Positions 1 through 12,731 of a stretch of DNA of 64,000 nucleotides are shown in pieces. Source of the DNA: Gaertneriomyces semiglobifer (lineage: Eukaryota > Chytridiomycota > Chytridiomycetes > Spizellomycetales > Spizellomycetaceae); NCBI GenBank assembly GCA_025558075.1, contig JAHLKF010000020.1, positions 62,001-126,000 of the forward strand, written 5' to 3'. Positions within the stretch are counted from its first letter, which is position 1. Every line of letters begins with the position of its first letter. The position numbers and the translations under genes are program-made. A model generated the notes under the pieces. The model was not told the origin of the DNA. It saw nothing but the letters and a program-made list of their open reading frames with translations, and made no database searches.

Positions 1-78
1 CATGCATGAGGCCTGCCAGCACAACTATCTCGTAAATTTGCGTATCACATTCTAACCCTTGTGTTAAGACACATCCGC

Positions 79-150
79 GGTTCCGTAGTGTAGGGGTTAT
101 CACATCAGACTCTGAATCTGATAACGGGAGTTCGATTCTCCCCGGGACCT
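79..150 (+). tRNA. tRNA-Gln (anticodon CTG)
   Basis: A complete 72-nt cloverleaf can be drawn. The acceptor strands GGTTCCG (79-85) and CGGGACC (143-149) pair with one G-U wobble, followed by discriminator T150. The anticodon stem TCAGA/TCTGA (105-109 / 117-121) closes a 7-nt loop with CTG at 112-114, which reads CAG (Gln). The T arm contains TTCGATT. No intron is present and the 3' CCA is not encoded, as expected for a nuclear eukaryotic tRNA. Confidence 0.95.
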
Positions 151-567
151 GTTCTTTTTGCCATTTTTGGCTTCGAATGCGAGCCATGACCATTGAGTAG
201 GTCGCATGGTAAGGGTGGATCTGGATCTGGAAAGCAACATCACACACACGCAATAGCACCAGAGCAGAAGGCCTTTCAAAAAAGAACAAAAACATTTGAA
301 TATACTCGGAATATAAACATAGACAATCTTGCAATCTATGTCCCAACACCTCCAACCTCCGGAAACCTTTTTCAGACACACAGCTACAACAACATCATCA
401 TAGCCAAAAACCAGTGCCCGTTTCTCTTTTCCGACCTCTTCTTCATACGCCAAAAAGGGAGGACATGGGCCGCTACAGCTAAGCTTAGCGGGGGCCCTCG
501 CCAACCCTCTCACAAAGAATCAGTTTACTCGCTTCCCCTTCTCAGAAGTAAAAGAATGCGGCGTTCC

Positions 568-3500
568 TCATTCTAACCATTCCAACCCCTGCATACTCTT
601 CCACTTTTCAAAACTCCCATCTTCTCGTCGGTCTTCAGGCCAGAATGCCGTCTTGATGCTGCCGCCTTCAAGCGTTTTGACGAGTTCTTGTGCCTTTTCT
701 TCACCATCTTTTGATGTAATGTCCTTTAGCGTCTCTGCTACTATTGCTGCGGCAGGAGGTTTGAGGGATTTGGAGGATAGTAATGGGGCAGCGAGGGTAT
801 GTATGTCGGAGAGAGACAGGGTAGATGCGATCAGCAGTCGTGATATGACAAGGCCGAGACGTTTGTAAAGTGTCGGACAGTCGGGCACGTTGTCTTCTGC
901 GAACTCCAGTTGTACCCCAAGACTGAAAGACAAAAAACAAATTAGTATCCAGATTGACGTGATCCCGATTAGAATGCAAAGGACACATACGTAGTTTTTA
1001 ATGACTCTAGCGTGATAGCCTCGTCACCGACAAGGGTGGCGATCAACTCTCCGGTCTTGGTAACCCATCCAAGATCCTTTACTTCCGGCACAGCGTTCCA
1101 GAACTCGTCTAGGAAGTCTGCGTCATGATCGTGGGTTCCAAGTTCCTTGAGGGATTCCTTGACTTCGTTGACATCGAAAATACTGAAAAATTCGGATCTA
1201 ATACCGTGTAACTTGGCTTTCACCTGGTCGGCAGTAAGCGTCGGTACCGCCGGCTCTTCCTTCTTGGCAGGGGCATGGTCCACAGACGGGCGACGGCCAG
1301 AATCCACCGATTCCCGGCGGGCACCGAGAATGTCAAAAGCATTCGCGGTTTGTATGGAGTCGTTGCTCACATCTTTGGAACTGCTCGATCGGCTCAGGGG
1401 AGTGCCGGCCTTCTTGGGGTTCCAGCGGTTACTTCCCATCATGCCACCGGGGCCAAGTTGCATTGTGGTCATGTCCACCTTTGCGATGGAGATCTTACCC
1501 ATCCGAGACATATCAGCCGATGTGACTCTCATACTCGCACTTTGCCTTCCACCGGATGTTTGCCAACCTTCAGTACCAGTTTGCGATACCCTGGAATCTT
1601 GTGATCCCCGGCCTCCACCACGACGATCTCTGAACTGTTGATCTCTGGAGGGTAATCCACCACGGCTCGACTGCGAGGAGCGTTCTCGTCGCATACGTTC
1701 CTCCTCTTCTCTGGCCTTCTGCGCAGCCTCTTGGTGAATCTCAGCAATGGTTTTGGGTCCACTAGGGGCGTTCTTGCCCTTCCATCCGTTCCTGCGAAGC
1801 TCAAGGACATCCAGGAGCATGAAACGGATTCGAGAAGAGACCTTGAGATTTGTAGACAACTCGGTAATACGGGAAATGTAGCTGTCCATGTGGTGCTTGG
1901 CACGCTCGTGGTCAAGCTTCTCTCCAATAGTCACCAAGAATTTGGACAAAGACTCCAGGTCTTCCTCCTCGGGTTCGGAAACGTTCGCCAAGAGTTGCTG
2001 AATACACTGGTGCATAATCTTCTCCGTAATGAGAGACTCACGGAAGAGGTGGCCAATGAATTGGATGTTACCCAACACCCGACGCTTTATCCTCTGCCTC
2101 TCAAAGTCCTCTTCAGCAATCTTCAATTTTTCTTCGTCAGTCATCGAGTCCAAGCGCTTGCGAGCTTCACGACGGATCTGAGTCAAGTTCTCCTCATCGG
2201 CTGCCCATTTGGCACCCTTTTCGAACTCAGTTTGGCATTTGGCAAGAAGAGCACGACGGAACGTGTTGGTCTTCATGTCAGAGTGAATCCACTTTTGAAT
2301 GACCGGGAGCTGGCTTGAGAGCTTGCTGCAAAGACGTGCATACATGCTCTGGAAGTTGACTTCATCGAGTGACTTCTCAAAGATGGTGTCAATCACGCCT
2401 CCAAGGATCGTCTCGTTCACCATGTCAAGGTGCAGGATCTTGTCAGAGATGGTATCAAACTTTTCCACTGTAAGCTTGTTAAGGAGACCCTTGCACTGCT
2501 TGAGCACGGCTTCCAGCTGAATACGGGCCTTCTCTTCTTCGTCCAAAGCCGAAAGATCCTTTTTGCTGCTGCCAGCGAGGGTAGCAGGCTTCCATGCGTT
2601 CTCAGAGCGTTGCAAAACGACAGGTGCTTCGAGAGGAGGTGGGGGCTCATGACGACTACCTCTCGATCTTCTGGGGTCACGAGAACCATCACCACGGTAG
2701 GACGTTTGGCGAGACATGGGGGGCATACGGCCACCACCACTGCCAGTACGAGAGATGCGACCAGGAGGAGGAACCGCCATGGAAGACATAACACCCTGTA
2801 CACCCATTCCTCCGCGGGCAGCCATGGAAGCATGGAAGCGTTCTTCAGAGGTGCGTCCAGATCGCATATCAGCCTGGGATCCACCACGCGCGGGAAGCGG
2901 GCGTCCTGGCCCAATTGAGTGACGATTCTTGGGTGACGTACCCTTGTCATCGGAGTGCAGCAGAGAAAGGTCAAGGCCAGGAGGTTTCTCAGTTACAACA
3001 GATGCGAACTGCATCAAGAAGTCTTTGTTGTAAACAAACGGCTTGCCTTTTTCGTGAGTAGGAGAGACGAGAGGGTACTTAACGCCTTCAAAAGACTCTA
3101 ACCGCTTCATGGGCGGGCGACTAGTGTCAATGAGAGGAGATGTCATCTTTCTCGGCGACAATGCGCGCTTTTCAGATGTGCCGGGGACAGTGGGGGGCTT
3201 CGCTGTAGCGGCATCGCCATCAACCATCTTTGCAGACTCCTTGACCTCCTCGGGAGTGGGAGTCGCGGAACCACTGGTAGTCTCATCCTCACGAATCTCG
3301 CCTTCCTCCAGGTCTTCAGCCTCCTTCGACTCGGTCTCAGGGACAGCCGTGACCTCAGTCTCGGGTTCTTTCTTGCTTTCGACCTTCTCCTCTGCCTTTG
3401 GCTTAGCTTCAATCTCAGGGACCTTAACCTCAGCTGCCTCGGACACCTTGGCGCCAGCCTTCGGTACTTCAACGGCCGCCTTTGGAGCTTCGGCAGGAGT

Positions 3501-5135
3501 GGGAACACTCTGCTCCTCTTTCTTAGGCTCTTCCGCTTTCAGAACGACCGGAGTAGGAGTAATCCTCTTGCGAGGAGTTTCCGCCGGCTTCACTTCCGGT
3601 GCCTTTTCCTTCACTGCTGTAACCGGAGCAGGTGTAGACACGGGAGCCGCTTCCTCTTTGGGTTCTGCAAGCGGCTTGACATCCGATTTAGGCTGCTGGG
3701 CCGGTGCGGCCTTCTCCTCAGACGCCTTCACTTCAGCCTTCACCTCGACAGGTTTGACCTCGACGGGTTTGGCCTCAACAGGCTTCTCCTCAACCGGCTT
3801 CACTTCAGCGGGCTTAACCTCAGCTGGCTTCACCTCAACGGGCTTTACCTCGGCTGGCTTGGTTTCCGGAGTCGCAGCATCCACTGGCTTAGCTTCCGCA
3901 TCAACCTTTTCCTTTTGCACGTCAGCCTTCTCTGTCGTTTCAGGTTTCTCACCCTCCTTGCCAACGACCGACACCACACTCCCAGTCTTGGGATCCTTCA
4001 ATACCACACTCACAGCCTTTCGAGGAGTTGAAGAAAGACTCGGAGTCCCCGGCGTAGGCTCTTTCGCAACAGTGCTACTTCTTGGGGTGCTAGTAACCGA
4101 ACTCGGGCGTGCAGGACTCGCAGGCGGATTCGGAAGCTTAACCTCCTCTTTCGTGTCCGGGTTGACAATCTTGATGCCACCACGTTTGACCGGCGTCGGA
4201 GCTGGACGAGGAACGGGAGAAGGTGCTTGCTGAGTGGGAGTGGTAGGCACAGGGGCACGAGGGTAAGTGGGAACTTGTTGAGGTTGGACATAGGGATAAC
4301 CATTAGGCATCGCGCCAAACGTGGGATACCCAGCTTGGGCGTACATGGCGGGATCGTAGAACTGTGCAGGGTAACCATAACCTGGAGGCATTTGTGTAAA
4401 GTAGTACTGCGGTTGTGTTACGGGTTGCGATACTGGCATCGGTGGCGGGTTGAAGTGGTTATTGCTCTTGTGTGGTCTGTTAAAGCTGTTGGTCGTACGG
4501 GGTACCGGCGGACGCTGGTTATGAGCGACATGGGATGGTGTTGACGGTGTATGCGGCGTAGATGGAGCGACCGGCGCTGAGACTGCGGGCTTTGATGTAG
4601 ATGGAGCCGGAGAAACGGCAGTAGCAGCTGGTGCGGGGGTTGCAACCGGCGCCGTTGTGGGGGCAGGTGGTACTTCAACCTTTGGGGTTTCTACGATCGG
4701 CTTCTCTATGACCGACTCTGCGGCCGGCTGAACCTCACTTGGAGTAGTCTCGACATCGATACTGCCAAACGACAGCTTCTTCGTTGACGCGGAGCCGTGA
4801 AGTTGTGGTTGGAGTGACTGTGCAAACTCCAACGGCTTTGAGAGGGGTTGGGTGGGCTTCGCCACCTTCTTCGATGTCGGCTTGGCGGCCGTCGCTGCTG
4901 CCGCGTATGATCGAACGGCAGCGGGTTGTGGTGCTTTTGACGGCGCGGCAGCTGGTGCCGCGGCAGGAACGGCAGCCGTCTTGCCGTTAGCAGTTGGTGC
5001 TGGGCTCTCCTTTTTCGTGGGCATCTTCTCCCAACTCATTGGCTTGCCCCAAGAGATCGACAAGATCACAATGGGTGGTGTCTTGTCTTCTTTCGACCTA
5101 CGCCTGTAGGTCTTTTTCCTGCTGTGCAGGGTCAT
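568..5135 (-). CDS. eIF4G: Translation initiation factor eIF4G (two coding exons, about 1499 aa)
   Basis: Scaffold of the cytoplasmic cap-binding complex that bridges eIF4E, eIF4A and the small ribosomal subunit. Exons are 5135-991 and 922-568, with a 68-nt intron (donor GTATGT, acceptor TTTCAG). The splice is in frame and continues the C-terminal helical domain. Visible parts are a long Ala/Pro/Lys-rich N-terminus; a run of KPxEVKPxE repeats near residues 418-470; an eIF4E-binding motif YNKDFLM (Y-x4-L-hydrophobic) near residues 702-708; a MIF4G domain at about 865-1110; an Arg/Gly/Ser linker; and a C-terminal MA3-like helical domain from about 1300. I chose the ATG at 5133-5135 because a TATA box at 5211-5220 would start transcription downstream of the next in-frame Met. 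A shorter start at 5037-5039 (MSWEKMP) is also possible. The family call is secure; only the start is uncertain. Confidence 0.93.
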
Positions 5136-5210
5136 GGTTAAAATATTTTTATAAGTAAAAATATAAAAAACAAAGGAACTCCCGGCGAGCGAGAGGCACG
5201 AACGGGTGGG

Positions 5211-5220
5211 CCTTTTATAT
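5211..5220 (-). promoter_or_regulatory. TATA box of the eIF4G gene
   Basis: The minus strand reads ATATAAAAGG, 76 nt upstream of the chosen eIF4G ATG. Transcription would start near 5185, giving a 5' leader of about 50 nt. Confidence 0.6.
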
Positions 5221-5285
5221 CCGCGCGGCGAGCAGGGGGCGCCTCCTCGCCTGCTCGTTCGTCCTCCGACCCATTTCACTGTCAT

Positions 5286-7712
5286 CCTCCGTCATGGGTA
5301 TCGCCCACGTATCCAACCGCCATTCATCCCGAGCGCCCCCGCGTACTGGCGGGAATCTGGGTGGATGTTCAACATCGACCCATGACGGGTGCGTTTGACT
5401 GCAGCACCCGCCCTGCGCTCTGCTACCCCCGGCCACCGCCACTCCCGTTGTCAGTACCAGAGGAGGAGGACAATCTGCAACCCAGCAGCGTCACATTCCC
5501 CCATGACTTTATGTATGCTTTTTGGTCCCCCAAACATATGTCGTCAGCTCTCGGGCCCCACCGTTCCAAATCCCATTCATGCCTCGCTCTTGACACATTC
5601 TTTGACCGGTATTTGTCAACTCACCTTTTGTATCAAAGCTCGGTACGGAGGTTTGACGTCCCTTCTTTGTTGCTGACGCGAACGCAGCAGGTGCGAATGA
5701 GTCTATGGAACGTGAATAGGGTCAGCGAACAATGCTCTGGGGATGAGGTGCATCTATCTGCTCATCCCGAAATATCTTTTAGGATATCCTCAATGCTCTA
5801 TCGTTGTTTAAGCCAGTCCCTGGCTGTGTGTGTATTGTTTTCGTCGGTATGGCAACTCAACTGGCCCGTGTGAACTTTCCCACAGCGATCGTGACGCACT
5901 TTTCGCTCGTCAATGGCGCCGGATGCAACTGCATTCGATACATGCAGCATCTCCATATCTGTACATGCCTCATCCCCAACTGTCCGTCTACTGGGTTTTG
6001 TTTATCTCGATGTACAGGGGTTTTCCGTTTCCAACGTCACATTCCACCCATTCAACACCTTTTTCACCCAAAACAAATACAGTATATCATCGTACAATAT
6101 CTACTTCCACCGGACGCTGTCCACAGCATCAGCAGCAGCAGTACTAGTAGTGGTGAGTCCGCATCGCACTTGCACCCGACACCAACTTGTCTGCAAGGGC
6201 ACCACCAGCACGTCCGTATGTCTATTCAATTCACTTTCCCAACGCCTGTCGGTATTCCATCCTTGACAACCAAAATTCCCACAGGATTTGCCCCCCGACA
6301 CGCGCGCAACTTGTCATCGCGAGTCCGATCCATGTGCCGACGACACGACACACATTCCTTCCAATAGACCCAAGATCCATGTCCAACCCACAAACACATT
6401 TCGAAACACAACCGCAACCCCCAACCAGGGACCCATTACTAATAAACACACAAAATCACATACCGTCGGTGCACAGCAAACACGTGGGAGGATGGATAAT
6501 CCCTTCTTCCGTCTCTATGGTGACAACGAATAACGTCAGCGTCGAGTAAAAAACATCGAGTAGTGTTCCCGTATGCGGTGAATTTGAATGCGGTGCATGC
6601 ATAGAATTGAAGTAGGAGGGGTGACAACGTTCAAGGTATGGGCAACCGAGATGGTCATTTCACAACGGAGTCGCTGGCGCCGGTCGCAGGCGCTGGTCGC
6701 AAGGTACGCTCCTCTCGTCGGTGGATTATCGTCGGCGTGTGTGTAGCATGAATGAGCGTACAGCATGTCGATATCGGCGGGGAGGGTTGTCGAGTTGTCG
6801 CTGATCTGCCAAACATTGTCGTCGTCCATCTACTGTCACCCCTCCACCTCTCTCCACACACAACCCACACTCGGTCTCCACATCATCCAAACAACCTCGT
6901 GTTTACCTACCTATATACAAAAACCAGCTCCTCTGTCCAGATCTCCCGAATAGCGGTATCCAAATAATAAAAATATAATCAAAAAAAAAAACTATATAAC
7001 ACAACAAAGTAAGAAACGGTACAATGGATGATCTCCGGCAAGTTCAGTACGTCAACACGTACTAGTAATAGTGATAGTAGATAAAAAAAAAACACCGTGA
7101 CAGAGACACAAATACAAACCACAAATCCCTCGTACTATGTACAATGGAGGGAGGGTGGGGGGGAGGTAAAGACTTTGTAATAAGTCTATACAGCAGTACG
7201 ACACTCTTTTTACAAAGTGTGTAATGTAAAGGTGTGTTGCAATGTAATGCCTGTTATAACAAGCAATGCAGCAGCAGTCAAGCTCAGAAAAGGGCCCCTT
7301 CAAAACCCAAGCCCAAATGTGTGTAAGCGCAAAAGGGAAAGTCAACAAACGAAGACAAGTTCGACAAAAGCGTGCGACAAAAGACAACAAAGCCAAAGGA
7401 AAGTGCCAAGTGATTACACACAAATGTCACTTGACTCGTGTTATGGAGTCACAGTTAAGTCACTCGTTTATGTCATTCGCAGTCGTGCGTCACTTGCATT
7501 CACTCGATCCGTTGGCGTGGGACCCAACAAGAAAAAGGGAGGACGGGGTGTTAGGGTTGCGGCGATAGATGGGATTAGCAATAACACAATGTACGCGTGT
7601 GAAGAATGGCTACGACCATCCAACAAACATGCTATGTATATAGTGTACAAACATGAATCTCACAACGTAAGAGGAGTCATGTCGCTATCGTATGTCATAG
7701 CCAATCTCTCTC
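5286..7712. other. Intergenic region of about 2.4 kb, no gene supported
   Basis: This stretch lies behind the divergent eIF4G promoter and contains the 3' side of the SMP gene. Open frames of 60-190 codons occur on both strands, but they are Cys/His/Ser/Thr-mixed, overlap each other, and resemble no family I know. The right part (about 6950-7200) is A-rich with short A and G runs. No tRNA, snRNA or repeat was recognised. Confidence 0.5.
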
Positions 7713-10700
7713 TCACTCCTCGGGCATTCGGCCCCAAACCGTAATTCCCACTCTTTTCCCCACCATGACCGAATATGAATTATCAACAACAAGATACACA
7801 ATCCCATTTCTCTGAACATCGTACGTCCCATGTACAATCCCCTTCTGCTTGATGATCGCCTTGACGGTTTGTCTTGGCCTGCGAGTCACCGTGGTGGTAG
7901 GTGTAGTAGCGGTGGCAGAAGCAGGTTCAAAGTCGGTGGTGGACGTTGGCGTTGGCTGGCGTGTCACGCCCGGCGACCCACTTCTTGAGGCATTCACATT
8001 GACAACCGCTGCAAGACGGGACGAAAGACTTCTTCGCGCGCGTTTATTATCCTTGTCCTTGCTCTTGTCTTTGTCAATGTCCTTTTGCTTTTCCTTGTCA
8101 CGTAAGGATTCGTTGCTCAGAGATTTGGAGATAGACCTCGACAGCCAATGGTCGCTCACCACTCGTCGCGGCAGCGTTGCATCCGTAGGCTGGCTACCGA
8201 TGCTCGTGGCGGTAACACCGCTGCTGGTATCGTCCAGTGCAGGTACTTGTAATTGCGACACCGACCCACTTTCATCATCCGATAATCGGGGGTCGCTATC
8301 ATCGTCGTCCTTTTGTACTTGCTCGATCAAAGCATCACCGACAGTCTGCGCCGCTTTAATAACCGTCACTGGGTCGACAGGTACAGGTACATCCATTTCA
8401 GGTGCTCCCTCCACGGTATCAGTTGGGGATTGAGAGGTGATCGTCTGATCATTGATAGCGTCGACACCAGATATCTCACTCACTGTCTCACTATTCTCAT
8501 CCGTGACACTGATGTCAGGGGTCACAGTCACATCACTCGGTTCCACATCCATTTCGATTTTCGCAGGAGGTTCTGATTCATCTGACACTTCCCGAGCCTG
8601 AGCTTCAGCCTCTACGGGTTCGCTGGATTCATTGAGTTGGACAACTTGTTTGTCTTGAGTCTCGGCAGGAACAAACTCCAAACCCACACCCACGTCCCAC
8701 CCGCCCGTCCTGACCTCCCACTCCACACTCTTCATCTTCCCAACATGCACAATCACCGGATACCGAAACGTCGATTTTCTCGGCAACGACAGATCAAGCT
8801 GAAGCAGCTCCGCTTTCACTTTCCCATTCGACGCCGCAAGCGTTTCGACACCAGAGGCCGAAAGGGGAGTTGAGAGAACAGGACGGAAGGGGATGATCCC
8901 ACATCGCCACGACACATCCCTCGCTTTCCCTACATTGCCTAGCTGGATGATAAACTCTCCCTTCACCTCTCCTTTCACACCGATCAAGGCGTTCAACGGT
9001 ACACGTCCCACACAAACACGTGTGCCCAAATGCACCGAACAAGAAGGAACGACTTCTACTTCTCCATCCTCACCCAGTCCTCCAAGCTCGGAAACTACTC
9101 CTTTGAAGGTTATGCGCAAGGAAACCAACATGGCCTCTCTGCCCTCTGGCGCACACAGTTCCCACTGCCAGATGCTCCCGCCCACACTGTCAACCGATAC
9201 GCGATCGCCAATATCCGTGCTGGACTTTGTTGGGATATGCCGCACGGTGAACGGGTGACCGAGCTTGGGTTCCATGCTGACATCGTCGTGTTTGAGGTGA
9301 GAAGGGTGGGTTTCCGGCATGGGTTTCCCTGCCTGTGATCGTGATTCGGCGGAAGAAAGAGGAGCGAGAGGAACAGTAGGCATGTCAACAACCGAGAGGG
9401 GTGGTCTTGCTCGTCGTGCAGGTAGTTCAGGTGGTGTGGGATCATTAACAGTACCAGAACGGTCGTGGGCCTCTGATTTGGGCACGGGTGCAGGATGTGT
9501 ACGTGGATACGTGCGACGAGGGGGTACCGGAGGCGGGACATCCACAGCGACAATTGGATCGCTCATTCCATCTAATTCCTCAATCACGCGGGCGTCGGTT
9601 TCTCCAGCAACATGACTGGTAGCATCACTTCCACGACCATCAAGTTCGCCTCGATTTCTCTCATCCACATCGTCACGACTGTCAACACTTGTGTCTGACG
9701 GCTGAACCGATTTCCACACAGGTGCGTCCAAGTCGCCGTCGACCAAGTCCCCAAACGACATCGCTTCCACAGCAGGCGTCTGAAACACATCAGCAACCTC
9801 CTCTAGCCCTTCCCCTCCGATTCCATTCTCCTCGGTATCGTAGCTGCTTACAGTCTCCGCTTCATCAAAGGGTGAAACGGAGGGCACATCCGTGCTATCA
9901 CTTCCAGACCGCATATGCCCTGATCCCGCCTGCTTAACTTCGCCCAGAGCCACCCCGGAACCCGACGCCTCGGACTGCCCATCCGGACCCAAAGTCGGTG
10001 ACCCCTCTCCACTAGGCTGCCGTCCAGACCCACCCAACCATCCCACGCGCTTCCGTTTCAACAACGCACCAGCTCCGCCTACCAAACTTTTCAACCGCTC
10101 CATCTCTCTACTGCCTTCAGAAAAGAAACGTCGGCCACCCGTCCCACCAGATGCGCTGCTACCACTCTTTTCTCCCCTGAAATTCGACCCGCCCTTCCCA
10201 CCTTTCCCTCGACCGCTGCCTTTTGCTTCATCCGTCATCCGCGCCAACTCCTCAATGAACCCCTTGACCTTTCTCGCCATCTCATAGGACACCTCTAACC
10301 GTGCCATATCGGGTGAATAAGTCGAAATCATCACCAACTTTGTGGTTGTGGGAGATGTCGCCGTGATCAGACATCCATTCAAGTAAAGAAGTTGCGCGGG
10401 TTTGACTGCATCACTGGTAGATGTTGACACACCAGAGTGGGCGCTACTAGCCGAAGAAAGTGCAGCATCGTGCTCGGTCCCATCTGTAGCTGGGTTATTG
10501 GCCTGTGGTTCAGTGACAGACCCATGCTCATTCGCTGTTGTGGTAGCCGTTTCATCGTGTTCGTCATACCCACCCACACTCCGCTGTACCACGATCCAGG
10601 ATTTGCATTTTCCTCCATCGCCAACATCCACATCTGGCTGTTCAGCGGTCTGTGTGGCGTCGGCATCTTGTACGAGGCGATCACATTCGTCGCCAGATAA

Positions 10701-12731
10701 GCGTCGTCGTACTTCGAACACCATAAACTCTTTGGGAAGCTTACTGATCACGTAACGAACGATGCGAACACTCTTGGAATCATCTATAACAAAAAACAAA
10801 AATAAAAAGGGGGAAAAACATCTTAGCACCCGCACAACCGTTTAACGGACATCCACACAATGCACCAAAAAAGAAAACGCAGAACGGAGCACCCCAAAAA
10901 GTAACGCACACATCAAAGGACACCTACAAAAAATCAAAAAACCACATACCGAAACGGGCCACTTCCTCACTCCCACCATACGGTTCCTGGACATGTCTCA
11001 GATGCTCAGGATTCGATAACACGCTATAGACCCGTTCGGCATCGCATTGAATGGTGAGTGACGCCCGGGTGATTTCCGAGACGTGGTCGGAGATGAGTAA
11101 ACGCTTTTTCTCGAGATGAATGTTGGAGCGGTTACGAAGCGTGCGCCAGGTGGTTTGGATGGGGCCTTTGTCGGAGGCTTTCGATTGACTTTGAGAAGGC
11201 GGTGCAGGAGATGTGGGTCGAGTGGGTATCGTAGATGATGGGCTGGTTGCGGTAGGTGCAACGGGAGTAGTGGGATAGGGAGACGTAGCTGTACTGGTGG
11301 AAGGAGTAGCTGAGACTGTAGATGCTGGCGTCGCTGTTGACTCCACTTCATCTCTATCCGTGGCCAACTTGAGAAAATTATCCACCAGGGTTGATTCCAG
11401 CTCTTTCACCACTTCTTCACTTCTTGGCGTCAACACTGTGCAAGTCGGAAACTTGCTGTTCTCCAACACATCACCGAGCAACAATGGTCCTCCGTTTTTA
11501 CCATGCCTCAATAACGGACTCCTACTCTCCCAAAGGGTAGCAGCGCGCGACTTCTTCTTACTCTCAGTCTGTGCACGAGCATGTGCCTGTTTCGCCTTTT
11601 CTTGCGCGTCCTTTGCCGCCTGAATCCTAGCCTCAATGTCGGCCGGCTTGGGTTCCATCAACGGCATAAACACCGTCCTCCAACTCGGCATGACCCATAA
11701 CTCCACAAAAACCTTACGCACAACCGACGCCAAAAGCTTATTCACCATGGACCTCAACATTTCATTATCCGCAACAGTAATGGGGGAGTCGACTACAAAT
11801 GTCGCTCCGGGATCTTCCACGAACGCGATCCCAATCATATCTGGCCATCGGATGCTCGGGAAGCGTAACCGGCACTTGCCCGCAAACCCAGTCAGGGTGA
11901 CCCGCACTGGTAACTTGACGCCTCCTTTCAAGACCGCCAAAATCATGATGCTCCCCCCACCTCTATACACCACATCCACTTCACAGCTCACAGCCAGATC
12001 GTCGCTCACACCTTTGCCCAGTCGTACACCACACACCTTTGGGGCATGCGCGCCAAGACTGATATCCATGATCTCGATCCGATGGACAAACGCGTGACCA
12101 GTCAGTTTCGCATTGATCTTTTCAGTCCATTTCTTCTTCATTTTGGATTTGAACAGTTCACTGCCACGAAGAGCGAGGAAGTAGCGGTTGGCAATCACAT
12201 TGAGCCAGTGACAGTTCTCGGTGAGCGAGAGCGCTGTGGCGGAGTGGTCTATGACAGGTGCAGTTTTCGATGTGGTGGATGGAGTGCTCGTACTGCTAGA
12301 CGAAGCGGCGGCGGACGGCAATATAGGTGTGTCGGAAGGCGTTGGTGTCAGCGCTTGACGGAGAAACGAAACAATTTCCTCCGGCCACTATCATTCAAAT
12401 CAAACAATTCGTGAATTAAACTCTGTTTTGCACATGCCTTATAAACAAGAGATGACGAGATACATACCGGTTCATGGTGCTCCCTTTCTCCTCTTAACCC
12501 TTCCACATCTTCTCCCAACACCTCGCCCTCATTTCCTTCTCTCGGCGCAACCCCAACAAAATCCCGTGCGAACCTTGGCCGATCGCCCAATGATACATCA
12601 AAGAAGCGCCGAGCGGGGTCGGCCAGCACCCGGTAAAATCGGTATATAATCACGGCCTCAAGGATAAGGAGGCCGATGGTGCCGAACAAGAGTCCGCGGA
12701 GGAACGTAGGGTCCAAAAAGATCCATGCCAT
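7713..12731 (-). CDS. Membrane-anchored SMP-domain lipid-transfer protein with START-like and GOLD-like modules (three exons, 1590 aa)
   Basis: Exons are 12731-12468, 12387-10950 and 10783-7713. Introns are 80 nt (GTATGT donor, ATAG acceptor) and 166 nt (GTATGT, TATAG), and all phases agree. The order read from the protein is: an N-terminal hydrophobic helix (about 9-30); an SMP domain (about 145-335) like those of Nvj2/TEX2, which carry lipids at membrane contact sites; a second domain (about 520-745) with a START/SRPBCC-like pattern, interrupted by a low-complexity loop; a long Ser/Gly/Asp-rich linker; and two beta-sandwich segments resembling GOLD domains (about 1070-1200, and 1236-1275 completed by 1555-1590 after a disordered insert). 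The last strands, with DNSYS, are typical of a GOLD end. The SMP call is strong. START and GOLD are my pattern-level assignments and need profile searches. The role inferred is lipid transfer at an ER contact site. Confidence 0.8.

Noticed and set aside
3109..4233. A 374-codon open frame antisense to eIF4G
   Set aside because: It is the mirror of the Lys/Pro/Glu/Ala-rich linker. Its Ser/Thr/Gly/Phe-only composition follows from reading that linker backwards, and eIF4G is certain.
5804..6367. A 187-codon + frame in the large gap
   Set aside because: It overlaps other random frames, has mixed Cys/His/Ser composition and no recognisable domain.
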